Source of the DNA: Amblyornis subalaris
Lineage: Eukaryota > Chordata > Aves > Passeriformes > Ptilonorhynchidae
Assembly: GCA_018881555.1 (NCBI GenBank)
Contig: JACAXG010000068.1
Location: forward strand, 2,570,198 to 2,634,197
DNA length: 64,000 nt
Direction: 5' to 3'
Of the stretch, positions 36,961 through 48,303 are shown one piece after another. The notes beneath the pieces are model-generated. The model searched no databases, was not told the DNA's origin, and was given only the letters and a program-made list of their open reading frames with translations. The position numbers and the translations under genes were made by a program. How positions within the stretch are numbered: position 1 is the first letter of the stretch; every line of letters begins with the position of its first letter.

Positions 36961-39462
36961 AATGATTCTCTTCCTCTTTCTCTGTTCCAGAAAGATCTTT
37001 ATAGATCATCATAATNTCACCCCTCTCCTTTTTGCATTGTATCAATCACTTGGCATGTCTAACAGGGTGCACAACAATTACATCTGTCTGTTATGTTAGA
37101 GATGGATTTTTGCTGTCAGTGGCTGGGAGATGGGCTCTGGTTCATTTTCCAATAAACTTGTCATCCAGAGCNCACAACACAAACACCGTAGGATAATGTG
37201 GTCACCACCCTGACCAAAACCCTTGGAAGATATGACTGCATGGCAAATGTTTAGCTGTCTTTATTTATTTACTAAAATAACCCCCAACCAATCATGGCAT
37301 AAATAAAAATAGCCTGGAATGCATTTGTATTACCTTAAATTTATACTCTCTGGTCAGGAGTTTCTGCCCTCTCAAGACAAAAGAGAGTGGGAAAAGCTAA
37401 GGCAAATTAAATAAAAGTCAAATAGATATAATTCAAAGCATGTTAGATCCTCATTTAGNCTTGGCTTTTTTTGCATGGGGTGGAACAAAGTGGTCTTGGT
37501 TGCAGATTAATTCACCCACCTGTACTTCGGGTTACAGAATGAACTCAAATCTGCTGCTGGGGTTTTGCCAACATTTCCCTTCAACACTTCTAAACTATTA
37601 ATGACAAAAGGCCTTTCCTAAGAGCAGAGCTGTGCAGATTCCTGCAGGGTTCAAGGCTGTTNTCTGAGGATGAGATTCTCTACGTGCGTTACCACTGCAG
37701 TTGAACCTCTGTATGTCCCAGTCACATTCCACTGAATCAAAGAGCTGATTTTGGTTAATATGTCTGGCAAATTCATATCTCTTTAATGAATGATGCACGG
37801 AACTGTGATGTTTTTGTGGTGCTTGAACATTTTTTCTTTGTTTGTCTCAAAAAATTTAGGGTTTTATAGCAAAATGTCTTGCTATAATTAGTTGTCTTTA
37901 GTTCTTATTTTTCCATGTACGTATCTGAAAAATCATCTGCATCTGTAGTCTTTTAGTTTTATCTCATGTGAATAGTTAATTTACTTCTCTGGGTGTTGGT
38001 TCTGTTTCTTGTCAGAAAAAATTCTTCCAGAAAAATGCTTCCAGAANATTGACATGGACTCCGTTCACAAATTGCTGGTGAATACCTGCAGCTGTATTAA
38101 CTGTGAATAATTAAAAAGGGTACTTCAAAGTGGGTTGGGTGTAAATATTCATTGACATTAAAGAATGAATGCTAGATTAAGTCACCCAACAGAAAAAAAA
38201 AATGTGGAGAAACAGCTACACTGTTAGGTGCTTGCGTTNATCAAACTGCTGGAATTTCTGTGGCTGATCCTGTTTTCCTCTTAGTCGAGTTGGATGAGCA
38301 GATCATCCTTGCTGTGGAAACTGATACACTGCTTTACTGCCTGCAGGACAGAACTGCACCTTACTGATGCAGCTGGGCACCCAGTTCATCTGAAATAATA
38401 ATTCTGTCCTGTTTTTAACACTCTGCTTCTCATGCCCCACTCTTGTAGCCAGCTTATACATGTGCTGAGTTCCCTACATGCTATACAACAAGTCCTAGGG
38501 ATTATTTTAGAGAGGGAATTATGGCCAGAGATGGCATAAGGCGAAAGCTCACTAAAGCCTGAAAGTCTTCTGCATATGGCAGTGATTTACAGAGATTCAT
38601 TGACTCACAGTCTGGCCACTCACAAGGTATTTCTAAACATAACTTGGTTTAGACCAGTATCTGGGAGGGGAAAGGGAAGTGTGATAAAGCAAATGATGGA
38701 AACTTGCAGCTAGAAGTGTTTTGGCAGCTGAGGCTGGAGCGGTGCTGCTTGAAAGATGAGCACTCTGTGAATTGAGGGCATCTCAGGAGAAGTAAATCTG
38801 CCTTCTCCAACACAGACTGAGCACTGGCCCAAAGACCCCGGGTAAATAAGAATCAAACTTCACTACAGGACATTTATGTGGTCATGATTTATTGGTGCTC
38901 TCAAAGCCTTTGAACCTTTGCAGCCCTTTGGGGGAAATGGTGTGTTACAGGGGCTTAAATAAATAAATAAAAAATAAGAAGAAATACATGCCTATAGCTA
39001 CAGGAAAAACCTATTGTGCCATTTGTTCCAAAAGCCTTGACACGTTCAGGGCTTTTTCCTGAATTTGACTTTTTTTCTTTTCTATTTTTTTTTATAGGAT
39101 TTTGGTCAGTCAGCCAGTGCTGTAGGAAATAAAACAACTCTTTGACAGATTCTTGTTTCTCAGTCCCTTTCCCAGCAACTTCCCCCTCTGGTAAAGTGAA
39201 CTGAGCTGCAGGATTCTGATGGAAAAATCAAACAAACCGGCCGAGCATGGCTGAGAAGTAATAGAAAACTACTTGGATCTCAAGGCCCTGCCAGTATAAG
39301 TTTAACATAGTGTTGTTCCTTCAGCAAATGTCAAATATCCTTTTCCCTTTTCTGCAATGTNTCGTGTCCTTGGTTCATCCTCCTGTGAGCAGCCCTTGGG
39401 ACTGCTTGGGATGTAGCAGTTACCTCTCAGCAGAGACTTCCTCCTCAAACCCACCTTGCTGC
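36961..39462. other. Non-coding stretch, nothing recognised
   Basis: AT-rich sequence with no exon or transposon recognised. A strong polypyrimidine run ending in AG at about 36968-36990 resembles a splice acceptor, but no donor or conserved frame follows. A short (AAAT)n repeat lies at 38956-38976. Confidence 0.5.
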
Positions 39463-39950
39463 CATAGAATCATGGAATGGTTTGGGTTGGAAGGGACACT
39501 AAAGCCCATACAGTTCCACCCCTGCCATGGGCAGGGACACCTTCCACTATCCCAGGTTGCTCCCAGCCCCATCCAGCCTGGCCTTGGACACTTCCAGGGG
39601 TGGGGCAGCCACAGCTTCTCTGGGCACCCTGTGCCAGGGCCTCCCCACCCTCACAGGGAACAATTTCTTTCTAACCTTAAATCTAAATCTCTTCTCCCCT
39701 CTTTCAGTTCTTTNAACACCCTCCCCTTGTCCTATCACTATCTGCCTCTGTAGAAAGGCCCTCTCCAGACCTCTGGTGGCCCCTTTAAGCATTGATAGGG
39801 GTTCTAAGATCTCNCTGAAGCCTTGTCTTCTCCAGGTTCACCAACAGCTCTCATTCTGTCTCCATAGCAGAGGTGCTCTAGCTCTCTCATCATCTTCACA
39901 GCCTCCTCTGGACTTGTTCCTGTGCTCTAGGAGGGCACAAAGACACTNGG
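39463..39950 (-). mobile_element. CR1 LINE, 5'-truncated 3' end, avian type
   Basis: The plus strand opens with the CR1 3' terminus in reverse complement (catagaatcatggaatgg, then tttgggttggaagggac) and continues for about 490 bp into the end of ORF2. The blocks 'tggccttggacacttccagg', 'cttgtcctatcactatctg', 'tcttctccaggttcacc' and 'catagcagaggtgctctag' are diagnostic of avian CR1 elements. On the minus strand the frame at 39547-39792 reads WHRVPREAVAAPPLEV, recognisable as the C-terminal tail of CR1 ORF2 (reverse transcriptase protein). Endonuclease and catalytic domains are missing because the copy is truncated near 39950. It looks far younger than the CR1 copies at 2 and 12 kb. Confidence 0.93.
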
Positions 39951-40218
39951 CATTGAATGAAGAATATTAATATTATTGTGGGTGTAATTTCAGTTATATT
40001 TTTAAGCATAATTTTGAGATCAGCTAAAGTTTGCAAACTTCTCAGAGAAATGTTGGAACGGCTGAGGGAGGTAACGGGGAGGGAGAAGCTTCTTGTGTAA
40101 GTGGCTCAGCACGGCTCCTATATCCCCTCTGTTCTATGCCTCTGCCAGGAGCCTTCCTCGCTGTGGTTTCTCAATCCTTGCTGTGTTCTGCCTCCTCCAG
40201 TTCTTCCAAGAAGTTGAC
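39951..40218. other. Short non-coding interval
   Basis: Lies between the CR1 tail and the next CpG cluster. Nothing was recognised. Confidence 0.5.
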
Positions 40219-40570
40219 AGTGGATGTGAGCGGGGCTGGCTGCCTCTCCCCGGGCCCGTGGAGCTGGCTGTGCGCGTTACAGATGGGGTGTAGCTGGCTC
40301 GGAGGAGCGCGTGTGCGTGTCTGTACGCGGCTGAGAGCTCCGCTCTGAGTCTTTCCTTTCGGATCCGGAGAGACCCTCCCCAGCGCGCTGCTCCGGAGCG
40401 CGTNCCCCTGTCCTCGGAAGGCGAGCGCGTGCCGGCGGTTAATGAGAAACGCTGGAAGCTGAGTCCCAGGAGGTGATTAAACCCCACGAGCCAATTAAAA
40501 GAAGTGTAATTACACAGCAGGGACAAGTTGTTAAACAAGCTAGAGGTTATTGTCCTTCAAGTCAACGTAC
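40219..40570. promoter_or_regulatory. CpG cluster plus homeodomain-rich block, candidate regulatory element
   Basis: About 26 CpGs fall within 40219-40450, the densest CpG patch in the window, with repeated GCGCG runs. Immediately downstream, 40471-40560 switches to AT-rich sequence with gattaa (40474), ccaattaaaa (40490) and GTGTAATTACAC (40504-40515), an exact 12-bp palindrome centred on a TAATTA homeodomain core. No exon-like frame is present. A short CpG island promoter for a non-coding transcript, or an enhancer with a CpG patch, are both possible; no sequence signal separates them. Confidence 0.4.
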
Positions 40571-42239
40571 TGGAACAGCCAAGGAAAGCCTAGCAGGAAA
40601 ANCTGGCAGGGCAGTTGTGCTTGGCCTAAGGCTTCTTTCAGGGAAGCGCAGGAGCTGGCAGGGGAGGAGCTGGGCTAATACAGCATTTTGCCTTTTGTCT
40701 GTGTTTCTGCATGATGAGTGCTCAGAGTCAGTCAGCTGAGCTGCCTCTAGACTGGTGCAGGGAAAGCTAAGCTGGAATCCTTCCCTAGGCATGAATTCCC
40801 TCTGCTGGGAGAAAGGTGCGGGTGGATCACCTGGCCCAGGAAACCCAGTGTGGGGCTGGCACAAGCTGGAACGTGTCTGATGTGGAGCTCTGGTGTGGAG
40901 CTGTACTCAGCCCTGCTCTGAGAGAAATTATCTGAGATAATTTATAGAGTCTGGTGAATTCTGTGCTTTTATCTGCCCGTGGGTGTCTGCAGACTTGCAA
41001 CATGGCGATAGCACTGCTGTGGTTGGAAAGGGTTGATTTAACTTTTTTTGGCTGGACTGGAGGCCAGGGAAAAAGGAGTTTGGTATTAGCAGTTGCTGGT
41101 GTTGGAGGAAATGAGTCACATCCCAGTTTCTGTGGCTATCCCACCACAGGTGTGTGTAAAGCTAAATCTACCTCATCCTGGCTTGTAGCAGCCTTTATTT
41201 GATAAGGACCCTGGGAAGTTTCAGCAGGTACCTCCAGCCAGTGGAGGAATTAGCAGAAAATGTTGATTGACTGTCAGTCCCGTGTGTCCTGACCACTAGG
41301 TGACATCACACACTCAGCCTATTTTGTGAGCACTTCCAGTGGGAATGTTCTCACCTGACTTGCAAACTTGATCTTGCTCATGGCAAGGCACAAGTCCATT
41401 TTTCAGCCACGTTTTTACTTGAGCTCCCTGTAAAAATAAGAGACCTAAAAAGNGTGGACTTTAGCAAAGAGCAAATGAATTCTCTTAAAATGAGATGGTT
41501 TGCTCGGGTAAAAATTGAAATAGTTCTGTTCCACTATTGGTCAAATTGTTCATTTGGTAGAAAACCACAGAAATGCTGTGTGGATTTAGCCATGTTCTGT
41601 TCTCAAATGCTCGTCTTTGTAACCTGTGACCACTAAAATCCTCTTGTCAAGATGACTGTAAGCAATAGCTGTTAACTTGCCCATTGGAGGGAAAGGGTGA
41701 GGCTCAGCCTCACAGCTCCTCTTACAAAATCAGGGTGGCTAAAGGATTTTGCAATTAATGTTTTACCGTGCCACAGGGCATGTTTGTTTGCCTGGGTATT
41801 CAGGCCTCAGCCTGTAGTTAAGAAAATAAATGCAAACTTATCGTTAAGGCAAATGTCTCCAGAGGGCAGAAGTTTCACTCACTCAGCTGTGACAAGTGAC
41901 AGCTGGGGAGCCAAACTCAGCCTGGGGAAAGCACATGTAACCTGCTAACGTCCAGGGCTAGGCTGGGTCCACCGTGGGGTTCTACTTCCAGCACCCTGAC
42001 TGAAAAAATAGCTTCCCTTGTTGGAAAATCCCCATGGATCAGCTTCCCAGTCAAGGTCAAATCCCCATCTTTTGTACTTTTCCTGGCCGTTATTTCAGGT
42101 GATAGATGCGCTATTGACTGGCAGCAGTGACAGAGCTTGGAATGATGGGGGAACTGAGGCATATTCAACACACTGGCACACAGCTAACTCATGCTAATGT
42201 TCAATAATCCCATCCTGCTGCTACACTCTAATGGCTGTG
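40571..42239. other. Non-coding stretch, nothing recognised
   Basis: Mixed-composition single-copy sequence. Overlapping frames at 40562-40864 and 40928-41202 encode nothing recognisable. A near match to the CTCF core (ccactaggtgac, 41293-41304) differs at one base. Confidence 0.5.
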
Positions 42240-42545
42240 GGCTTGATAGAGCCCCCTCATTGAACTGGTGTATTTCTTATGGGCCTGCCCGCCCATCCTT
42301 CATGAATTTTTATTAAACAAAACTGTAAGCGGATTGATTTTGTACTCCTTTATTGCATTTTTATTTAATTCCTTTCAATGGTGGAGGCTCCATCATGTTA
42401 TCTCGACGTAAATCATGCCGGGGCAGCATGCCAAAAAAATAAAAAGACTACAGGATCATACTTGCATCCAGCGTAAATTTTACTCCTATAACCTTTATTA
42501 GCGTAGATTCATTGATTTTTCCCAACTCCCCCCTTCCCCTCCCCA
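42240..42545. promoter_or_regulatory. Candidate conserved non-coding element
   Basis: About 300 bp of N-free, non-repetitive, AT-rich sequence with isolated CpGs retained in AT-rich context (near 42331, 42405, 42418, 42472 and 42502), which is unusual unless methylation or selection spares them. Motifs include caudal/Hox-like tttattgc (42351) and tttattag (42493), and ggattgatt (42332). A pyrimidine-rich tract ends the block near 42526-42556. No frame or repeat explains it. It is the block whose texture most resembles deeply conserved vertebrate enhancers, but conservation has not been tested. Confidence 0.4.
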
Positions 42546-45480
42546 TCCCTCCTTTTGGTTAGACTTAGGTCAGAACCTGACAGTTCTCCTTTTAAATANA
42601 GGAGGACAGACTCTAATTTTTTATGTTAAATAATAAAAAAAGTAGTTTAGGTTGATTAAACAAGACTGATTTTTTTNCTTCTCCCATTTTATGCACAGCC
42701 GAGAAAACAGTTTTGTTGGCAGTAGGCTCATGGGAAGTCCTGGCTGTGTTGGCTGTGGGATTGCAGTAGGAGCAGTGTTCTGGAGAGCAGCAAGCAGAGG
42801 TTTGCTCTCATACAATATCTTTGGGAGGTGTTTGTGAGGTGGTTTGGCTTCCCTGCCCTTCTTGTGGCAGATNTGCATTAGTACTGAGCAGCATTTTCTG
42901 TCCTGAATTCCTTCACGTTGCTTCTCACCATCTTTGTGGGGTCTTGAAGTTGTCAGCAGTAATAATAAATCGTGATTTAAGGCACCTAAACAGGGACATC
43001 CTGTCGTAAGAACTGACCCTTGTGCCTTTCCACTCAAGTCCACCAAAGAATGAGGTTGCATCCAGAAATGCACCCCATATATTTGGCTTTCTATAAAATA
43101 CAGTTGGTAGCTAAAGAAGGCACCAGTAGGTGGCATGGGAGAATATACAGCGTAGTTCCAGCTGCAATTTTGGTGGATTATAAATTGCTAACTTTAATTT
43201 CTAAACCACGACAGTGTCTCCCATAATGCCTTTTTGATTCACTGGCACTCCCGAGCACTGCAGGGAGGGCTTTGCATCCATTGACTTTGTGTAGTTTGAT
43301 TATGGATAACAAAGCAGAATGTTCAAGCTGGTCCCAACGTAGCTTGTGTTGCAGTGGGACATCTCTTGCTGCCCCTCATTTCTGTTTGGCTGTTGCCATG
43401 CACGTTCCTAATCTAGGAGCACTTCTAAGTGGGATTCATATTGTTTCTTTCAGCTATAGGTGCTTGACACAATTGTACAACCTAAACCATGGTAAAAACA
43501 AGATGATCTCCCAGAGGAAAACCAATTGAAATGGAAGCAGAATATCCTTGGCTTACCTGAGGTGATGTCACTTGGCTGGTTTGAGGTTCACTAACCTAGA
43601 GATGGGCTTCTGGCCTAAACTGTGTTGTAGCCAAGAGGCCTTGTCCATGAAAACAAGGCACAATCATGTTATTGCTTAATTTCTTCCCCCTAAGATTAAA
43701 AAGAAAAAAAAATAATTTGAAAGCTGCTAATTTTTGTGTCTTAGTTCTTCACTAGTACTTATTAGTGCTAATAATTGCTAATCATGGTTCTCATGGTGGG
43801 ACTTGTTCAGAAACAANACAAGAAGTTTGTTCCTGCCCCAAAACTACAAAGAGTTTAAATGTAGGATAAGAACCAGAGGGTGATTCACTGGGGAAGAAAC
43901 ATTGAATAAGAACAATTCAGTGATGTTATGGCTAGACACACGATTTTCAGAGATCACTGAACATCCACTGAGCAGGCAGCTCTTTTTAACACAGCTAAAG
44001 TAGAGTCTAAAAGTGTTTAGCCACTTCCTTAATTCAGTTATATATTAATCCCTTATTGTCCTTTAGCTCTCAGTGCTACCAGTGTATTTCCCCATATGAA
44101 CTTGATAGGAGTATTCAGGTTAAAGGGGGGCTGAAATGGATAAGAAGTGCAGCTTGTTTGGTGGTCAGGAGTGTCTAAAAGAAAAAATATTCAGAAACAA
44201 GCAAGGGGCTCTTCAGTTGCCACTGGTTCGTATTGTCCTGCCTAGTCCTTGCAACAGATACATTCCAGGTCCTTGTACAAACAGATCAATTTGTGGCTGA
44301 ATTCTGCAGGGGGCTATTCATTTTAAAATGTAAAATGACCAATAGTTTGCAAATATTTCTGGGTCAATTTATTGATAGGGACAAAAAGAGGCACAAGGCT
44401 TTTTGAGGAGGCAGGGGAGAAATGGGGAGACCTCTCCTTTGGTTGGTGAATGGTACATGGCAGGAATAGTCAATCTGCNTGGGGTTAATGCACTGGTTGT
44501 TTATAGTGGTGAAGAAAAGAGTGTTTCTTACAGGAATCACAATATTAATCAGAAAAGAAAAATGGCAATCGGGAAAGCTAATGACATTCCAGTTGATTTG
44601 ATTATAACATTAAGATTGTTTAAAACTGTCATTTCTAATTTTGTTAAAAGAAATAACACAAGTTAGATCCATAGCTTAGTGATCTAGAAAGAATATTTGA
44701 AACATCAAGGAGAAAACTCTCAGGCCATTAGAGATGCTCTNCATTTAATGCATGTTTGGGAAGGGGAAATGGATTGCCTCCTTCATGCTAAATTAGCATA
44801 GAGGGACTTGGAGTGTCTTGACCTTTTCTTAACCTTGTAAACTCGAGTTTTAGAATGAATTTGCAGGGTTTACCCCGTGAGGGAGGAACAATNAATTGCT
44901 GGCTTGGGAGGTAAAGGGGAATATTTATAAAAGTCAAAGTGGTGGCTGGAGAGAAAATGTGATGTGGCTGTTTTGTGCTTTGACTTGGTTCACCTTTGCT
45001 AAGTCACATCAGGTGTTCAAGCACTTTATTCATTAAAAAAGCCCACAAATGGAACAGTTTTGTCCCTCAGTCTTGAGATATTTAGGAATTTTTTGTAGTA
45101 CTCTTGTGATGTTGAAGACAATATATCGTATGAAAACAAAGGTACAGTTACCCAAAATATTAAGGTTTAAAATGAGCCCTTTTGGTGTGAATGGCTTTTT
45201 AAATTATGTTAGGCTTTTGCTTTCATCCTTCTCTGTTTGCCAAGGCAGCAGGAATCCCCACAGGGACTACTGTTTGTCTGATATGAAACATCTAACTGGC
45301 ATTGAAATCTGTGATTATTTTGGGATGCAGACCAATGNGACCATACTGACAGAAGTTCAGAAAAGTTTCGAGGCACCCCTTTGTGGAGGTGGAGCTGTTG
45401 CCTTGGCAGCAAGGCTCGAAAGAGGCAGAAAGGTGAAGGCAGAGCTGCTATTTCTGTAGAGGAAAAGCAGCATTTTGCAC
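42546..45480. other. Non-coding stretch, nothing firm
   Basis: No exon, RNA gene or transposon was recognised. 44530-44670 is AT-rich with ATTA-type cores and could be another weak conserved element. The frame at 42621-43136 (minus) has no recognisable domain. Confidence 0.5.
43123..43135 (+). promoter_or_regulatory. Candidate CTCF-type site
   Basis: CCAGTAGGTGGCA matches the core CTCF consensus (CCASYAGRKGGCR) at every position. CTCF organises chromatin loops and boundaries. Core matches are common by chance, and the flanking upstream part of the motif was not assessable. Confidence 0.25.
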
Positions 45481-46170
45481 AGTGCAAGGTCACAGGCACC
45501 TCCAAACGTTTGCGAGCCGTTTTGCTACGTGTGAGATTTGGGCCTCCCAGACCCCAGCCTCTCACGCTAACGTGGAAATCTCGGCGGATTGACTGGAATA
45601 TGGAAGCTCTTTGCCCGTATCTTGTCTCTCTCTGCCCTAGACTCCTTCTTGCAGTGTAATCCCCCAGTCTGGCAAGCTCCATAATAAGTGCAGATAGATG
45701 AGTGTGTGTACATCTCCATTAACATGACTGTGCAGGCTAATGATGGGGACCTCCTGCTGCTCTCCGCTTGTTTTCTGTTGATTGTTATGTAATGTTCGGC
45801 AGCGGGAGGTAAATTCCTCTCCAATTTTGAGGCCCGTTGCAGCATGCAAACCCCACTGTGCGAAGTCACGGTGATTGAGCTTTCGAATCAAGTCCCATGC
45901 TGATAACTATAAATCAGGCCTATTATACACTCCGACCGACAGCCGGAAACCTTCCGTGCTGCCTGTGGCACGGCGGAGCCTTGGAGCCGCACCGGAGTTT
46001 GTGCTGTGACTGCGAGCAACTCGTGCCTTTGAAAGCCTCAGATGGAAGTTCGGTGGGATGTTTTCGCTCCTCCACATCGAGGCCCGAGGCTGCTCTGGGT
46101 GCTGAAGGTCAAGCTGGTGCTCAGGGAGTGCCTTTGAAGGCTCGCTCCTGCTCGGNGGGCTGTGCTGTTG
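45481..46170. promoter_or_regulatory. Candidate conserved element flanked by CpG-rich patches
   Basis: Two CpG-richer patches (about 45500-45600 and 45930-46155) flank about 300 bp of mixed sequence (45640-45930). That middle part is N-free, non-repetitive and motif-rich, with cattaacatg near 45718, ggctaatgatgg near 45736 and a cluster of retained CpGs at 45796-45885. Frames overlap on both strands without a recognisable protein. The style matches developmental enhancers or a small unannotated promoter; no alignment was possible. Confidence 0.35.
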
Positions 46171-47336
46171 GGATCGCAGGGCTGGAAGTGGGGGAGCTGT
46201 TTGGGTGATGGAGTTTGTTCCAGCTGCTCTTCAGTCATCTTTGCCATCCATGACCTAGGAGGATGCTCTGAATAAGCTGCACTTTAGTAGGGATAAAGTG
46301 ATGCATGTGGGGTAATGAAATACAATGGGGTAATTCTGACTGAGACTGTAGATGTGCAAAGGCAGGAGAGAATGCCAGGAGCCTTCCCAAGCCCTTCCAG
46401 CATAGTCNGTAGAATCCCTTTGCGAGTACAGCAAATCTGGAAGTTACTAATGTTACTGCTCCTTCCTTCAGTGCAATGAGTTGGGTTAAGGCTGAGTGGG
46501 CATGGGACAATAAAACACAGTTTGAAGCAGCTGAGCTGGGTTATTGCGTGATTCATCGGGTGAAATTCCATGGTCTTTGGTTATGCCCGGAGAGAACTTG
46601 GTTGTTTCTAGGGCTGTTTTCATAGATTTCAAATCTTCTATCTTCTTAGGCTTGTTTTCACTTCTTCCTTGTCTCAGTTTTTTGGTCACTGTTCACTGAA
46701 TAAAAGCTTACAAACCATTTCAGTGTAGTGTGCNGAAAAGGGGTATATCTGTGAGTTTCAAAACTTCTCTTAGTGCAAAGCTGCCTTCTGTAAGCACATG
46801 GGAAGCAGGACGATTACTATTGACTATGCACCACTGTTTTAAATGCTAGGAAAAAATAATCTTAAAAGAATGTAAGCATTTTATTTCTAATATTGCAGTT
46901 ATTAGCCTCAGCAGTAGATAAGACAACTCTTTGGCTGTTGTTGAGTTGCCTTGTATCCATAACATCTCTCTGTGGCCAGGCTGAGCAGATGGATGAACTC
47001 AACACAACTTGAACTGCCCAAGTTGATCTCTTAGTTCCTGCAGTAATNTCACACACACAGAGGTGTGGAGCTTCCAGGTTCAACTCTTAATGCTGCAGCC
47101 TGGTGTTACAACTATTTTTGGCTTTGTGGAGCTTAGAGAGGGGTTTTGACTCGGGAAGGATGGAATGTACAGTTAAAAAGAAAAGCAGTCAAGGTATTTG
47201 CCCTTTGGGAAGTAGCATTTCCTTGTGTGCCATTGGCTTGGAGTTCTTGCACTTTTCCCACTTCACCATTGTGCTGCTGAACCTTGCAAGGTTGTTATGA
47301 AGCTTAATTAATTTATAGAGTACCTTTAAAGTGTAT
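46171..47336. other. Non-coding stretch, nothing recognised
   Basis: Single-copy sequence. A short inverted repeat (tgttgagtt near 46938 against aactcaaca near 46997) was the only structure noticed. Confidence 0.5.
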
Positions 47337-47410
47337 GGCCAGATCCTCAACTGGTGTAATCTGGCATGACTCCATTGGACTGAGCAGACCATTTAACCTG
47401 GGAATTTGGC
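47337..47410. repeat. Degraded palindromic repeat (MITE-like), archosaur/turtle type
   Basis: The left arm reads 'ggccagatcctcaactggtg' and then 'taatctggcatgactccattg', close to the terminal sequence of a palindromic short repeat very common in turtles and crocodiles, in which 'ggccagatcctcagctggtg' begins each inverted arm. The right arm (gagcagaccatttaacctgg, then gaatttggc) is a decayed reverse complement of the left. The element is consistent with an ancient non-autonomous DNA transposon. The family name is not assigned and the match is from memory. Confidence 0.55.
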
Positions 47411-48282
47411 TTGTGAGTGCNCTTGCTAAGCAGCATTTTGTGCCCAGGACAAGCCGTGGATGAAGGTTATATTCAGCTCTCTCACAAAAGGAGCTGGCCA
47501 CAAAGTGGGTCCAAATAGTTGAGTGACAGGCCCCCAGCATAAAATTTGTGCTTTATCCCTGCTTAATAGTCAAAGATTAGCAAGTATCCAGGTAGAGATA
47601 TATGGTNTAGTCAGCATCTGATGGGCTAATGATGAATGGGAGCTTGAGAGAGGCTTCAGATTAGCCTCACATGCATAAATATCACATGTCAGTGACAAGG
47701 ACACTGGAGGTCACTGAATTGTATTTGTGCTCATTCATGGCCTTTATAAACTCTGTGCTACTCGAGTGTGTTCCCTCCAGGACAAAGGGAAGCATGGTCA
47801 GATGTCATTGTAGCTGGAAACCTTGCAATAGGTGTTAGTTCTGAGGAGCACACAGTATACAAATAGGTATTTAAAATATTTATGTGGTCCCATTATTCCC
47901 TTTCCCTTCCCCTTTTCATGTTCCTTTCAACTCTTTCCCTGCTTCACACTATTTTTAGTAAATTCTCACTTCTTGAAGTTACAGGGGGGGAAAAAAAGCT
48001 GTCAGATCATTCTGACTTCCCCTTTACAAATGCTAATAAACTCACTTTATAGTGCATTTTCTAGTCTAATTGCAGGTTACACACCCAAACCTTACTTAAG
48101 GAGACTTGTAAAATGAATGTTGTAGTCTTGAGTGTATTTTAACTTTCAACAGTATCAGCTAATGAAAACAGCAGTCAAGCAGTGGCAAAAACTTCAGCTA
48201 TTAGAAAGCCCAAACCTGCAAAATTAAGGCTGACTCATTCAGATAAGACGACAGTCTAACTTAAGTGAATTTCTTTAGTTTC

Positions 48283-48303
48283 TAACATTAAGCGTTAATG
48301 TTA
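48283..48303. other. Perfect 9-bp hairpin
   Basis: TAACATTAA (48283-48291) and TTAATGTTA (48295-48303) are exact reverse complements around a three-base GCG loop. In DNA this is effectively a 21-bp near-palindrome, AT-rich and possibly a dimeric homeodomain or nuclear-factor site. Chance is a reasonable alternative. Confidence 0.35.

Noticed and set aside
36968..37066. Strong splice-acceptor-like run (polypyrimidine then AG) followed by a short open frame
   Set aside because: No matching donor, no recognisable peptide, and the frame closes soon after. Similar runs occur by chance in AT/pyrimidine-rich DNA.
39310..39970. Two 147-codon plus-strand frames
   Set aside because: They are antisense readings of the CR1 LINE tail at 39463-39950, whose real coding sense is the minus strand.
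41293..41304. Near match to the CTCF core (ccactaggtgac)
   Set aside because: One core base is wrong and core-only matches are frequent by chance.
42125..42165. 'gggggaactgaggca', reminiscent of an old SINE/MIR-like motif
   Set aside because: Only a short phrase matches; no flanking element structure was found.
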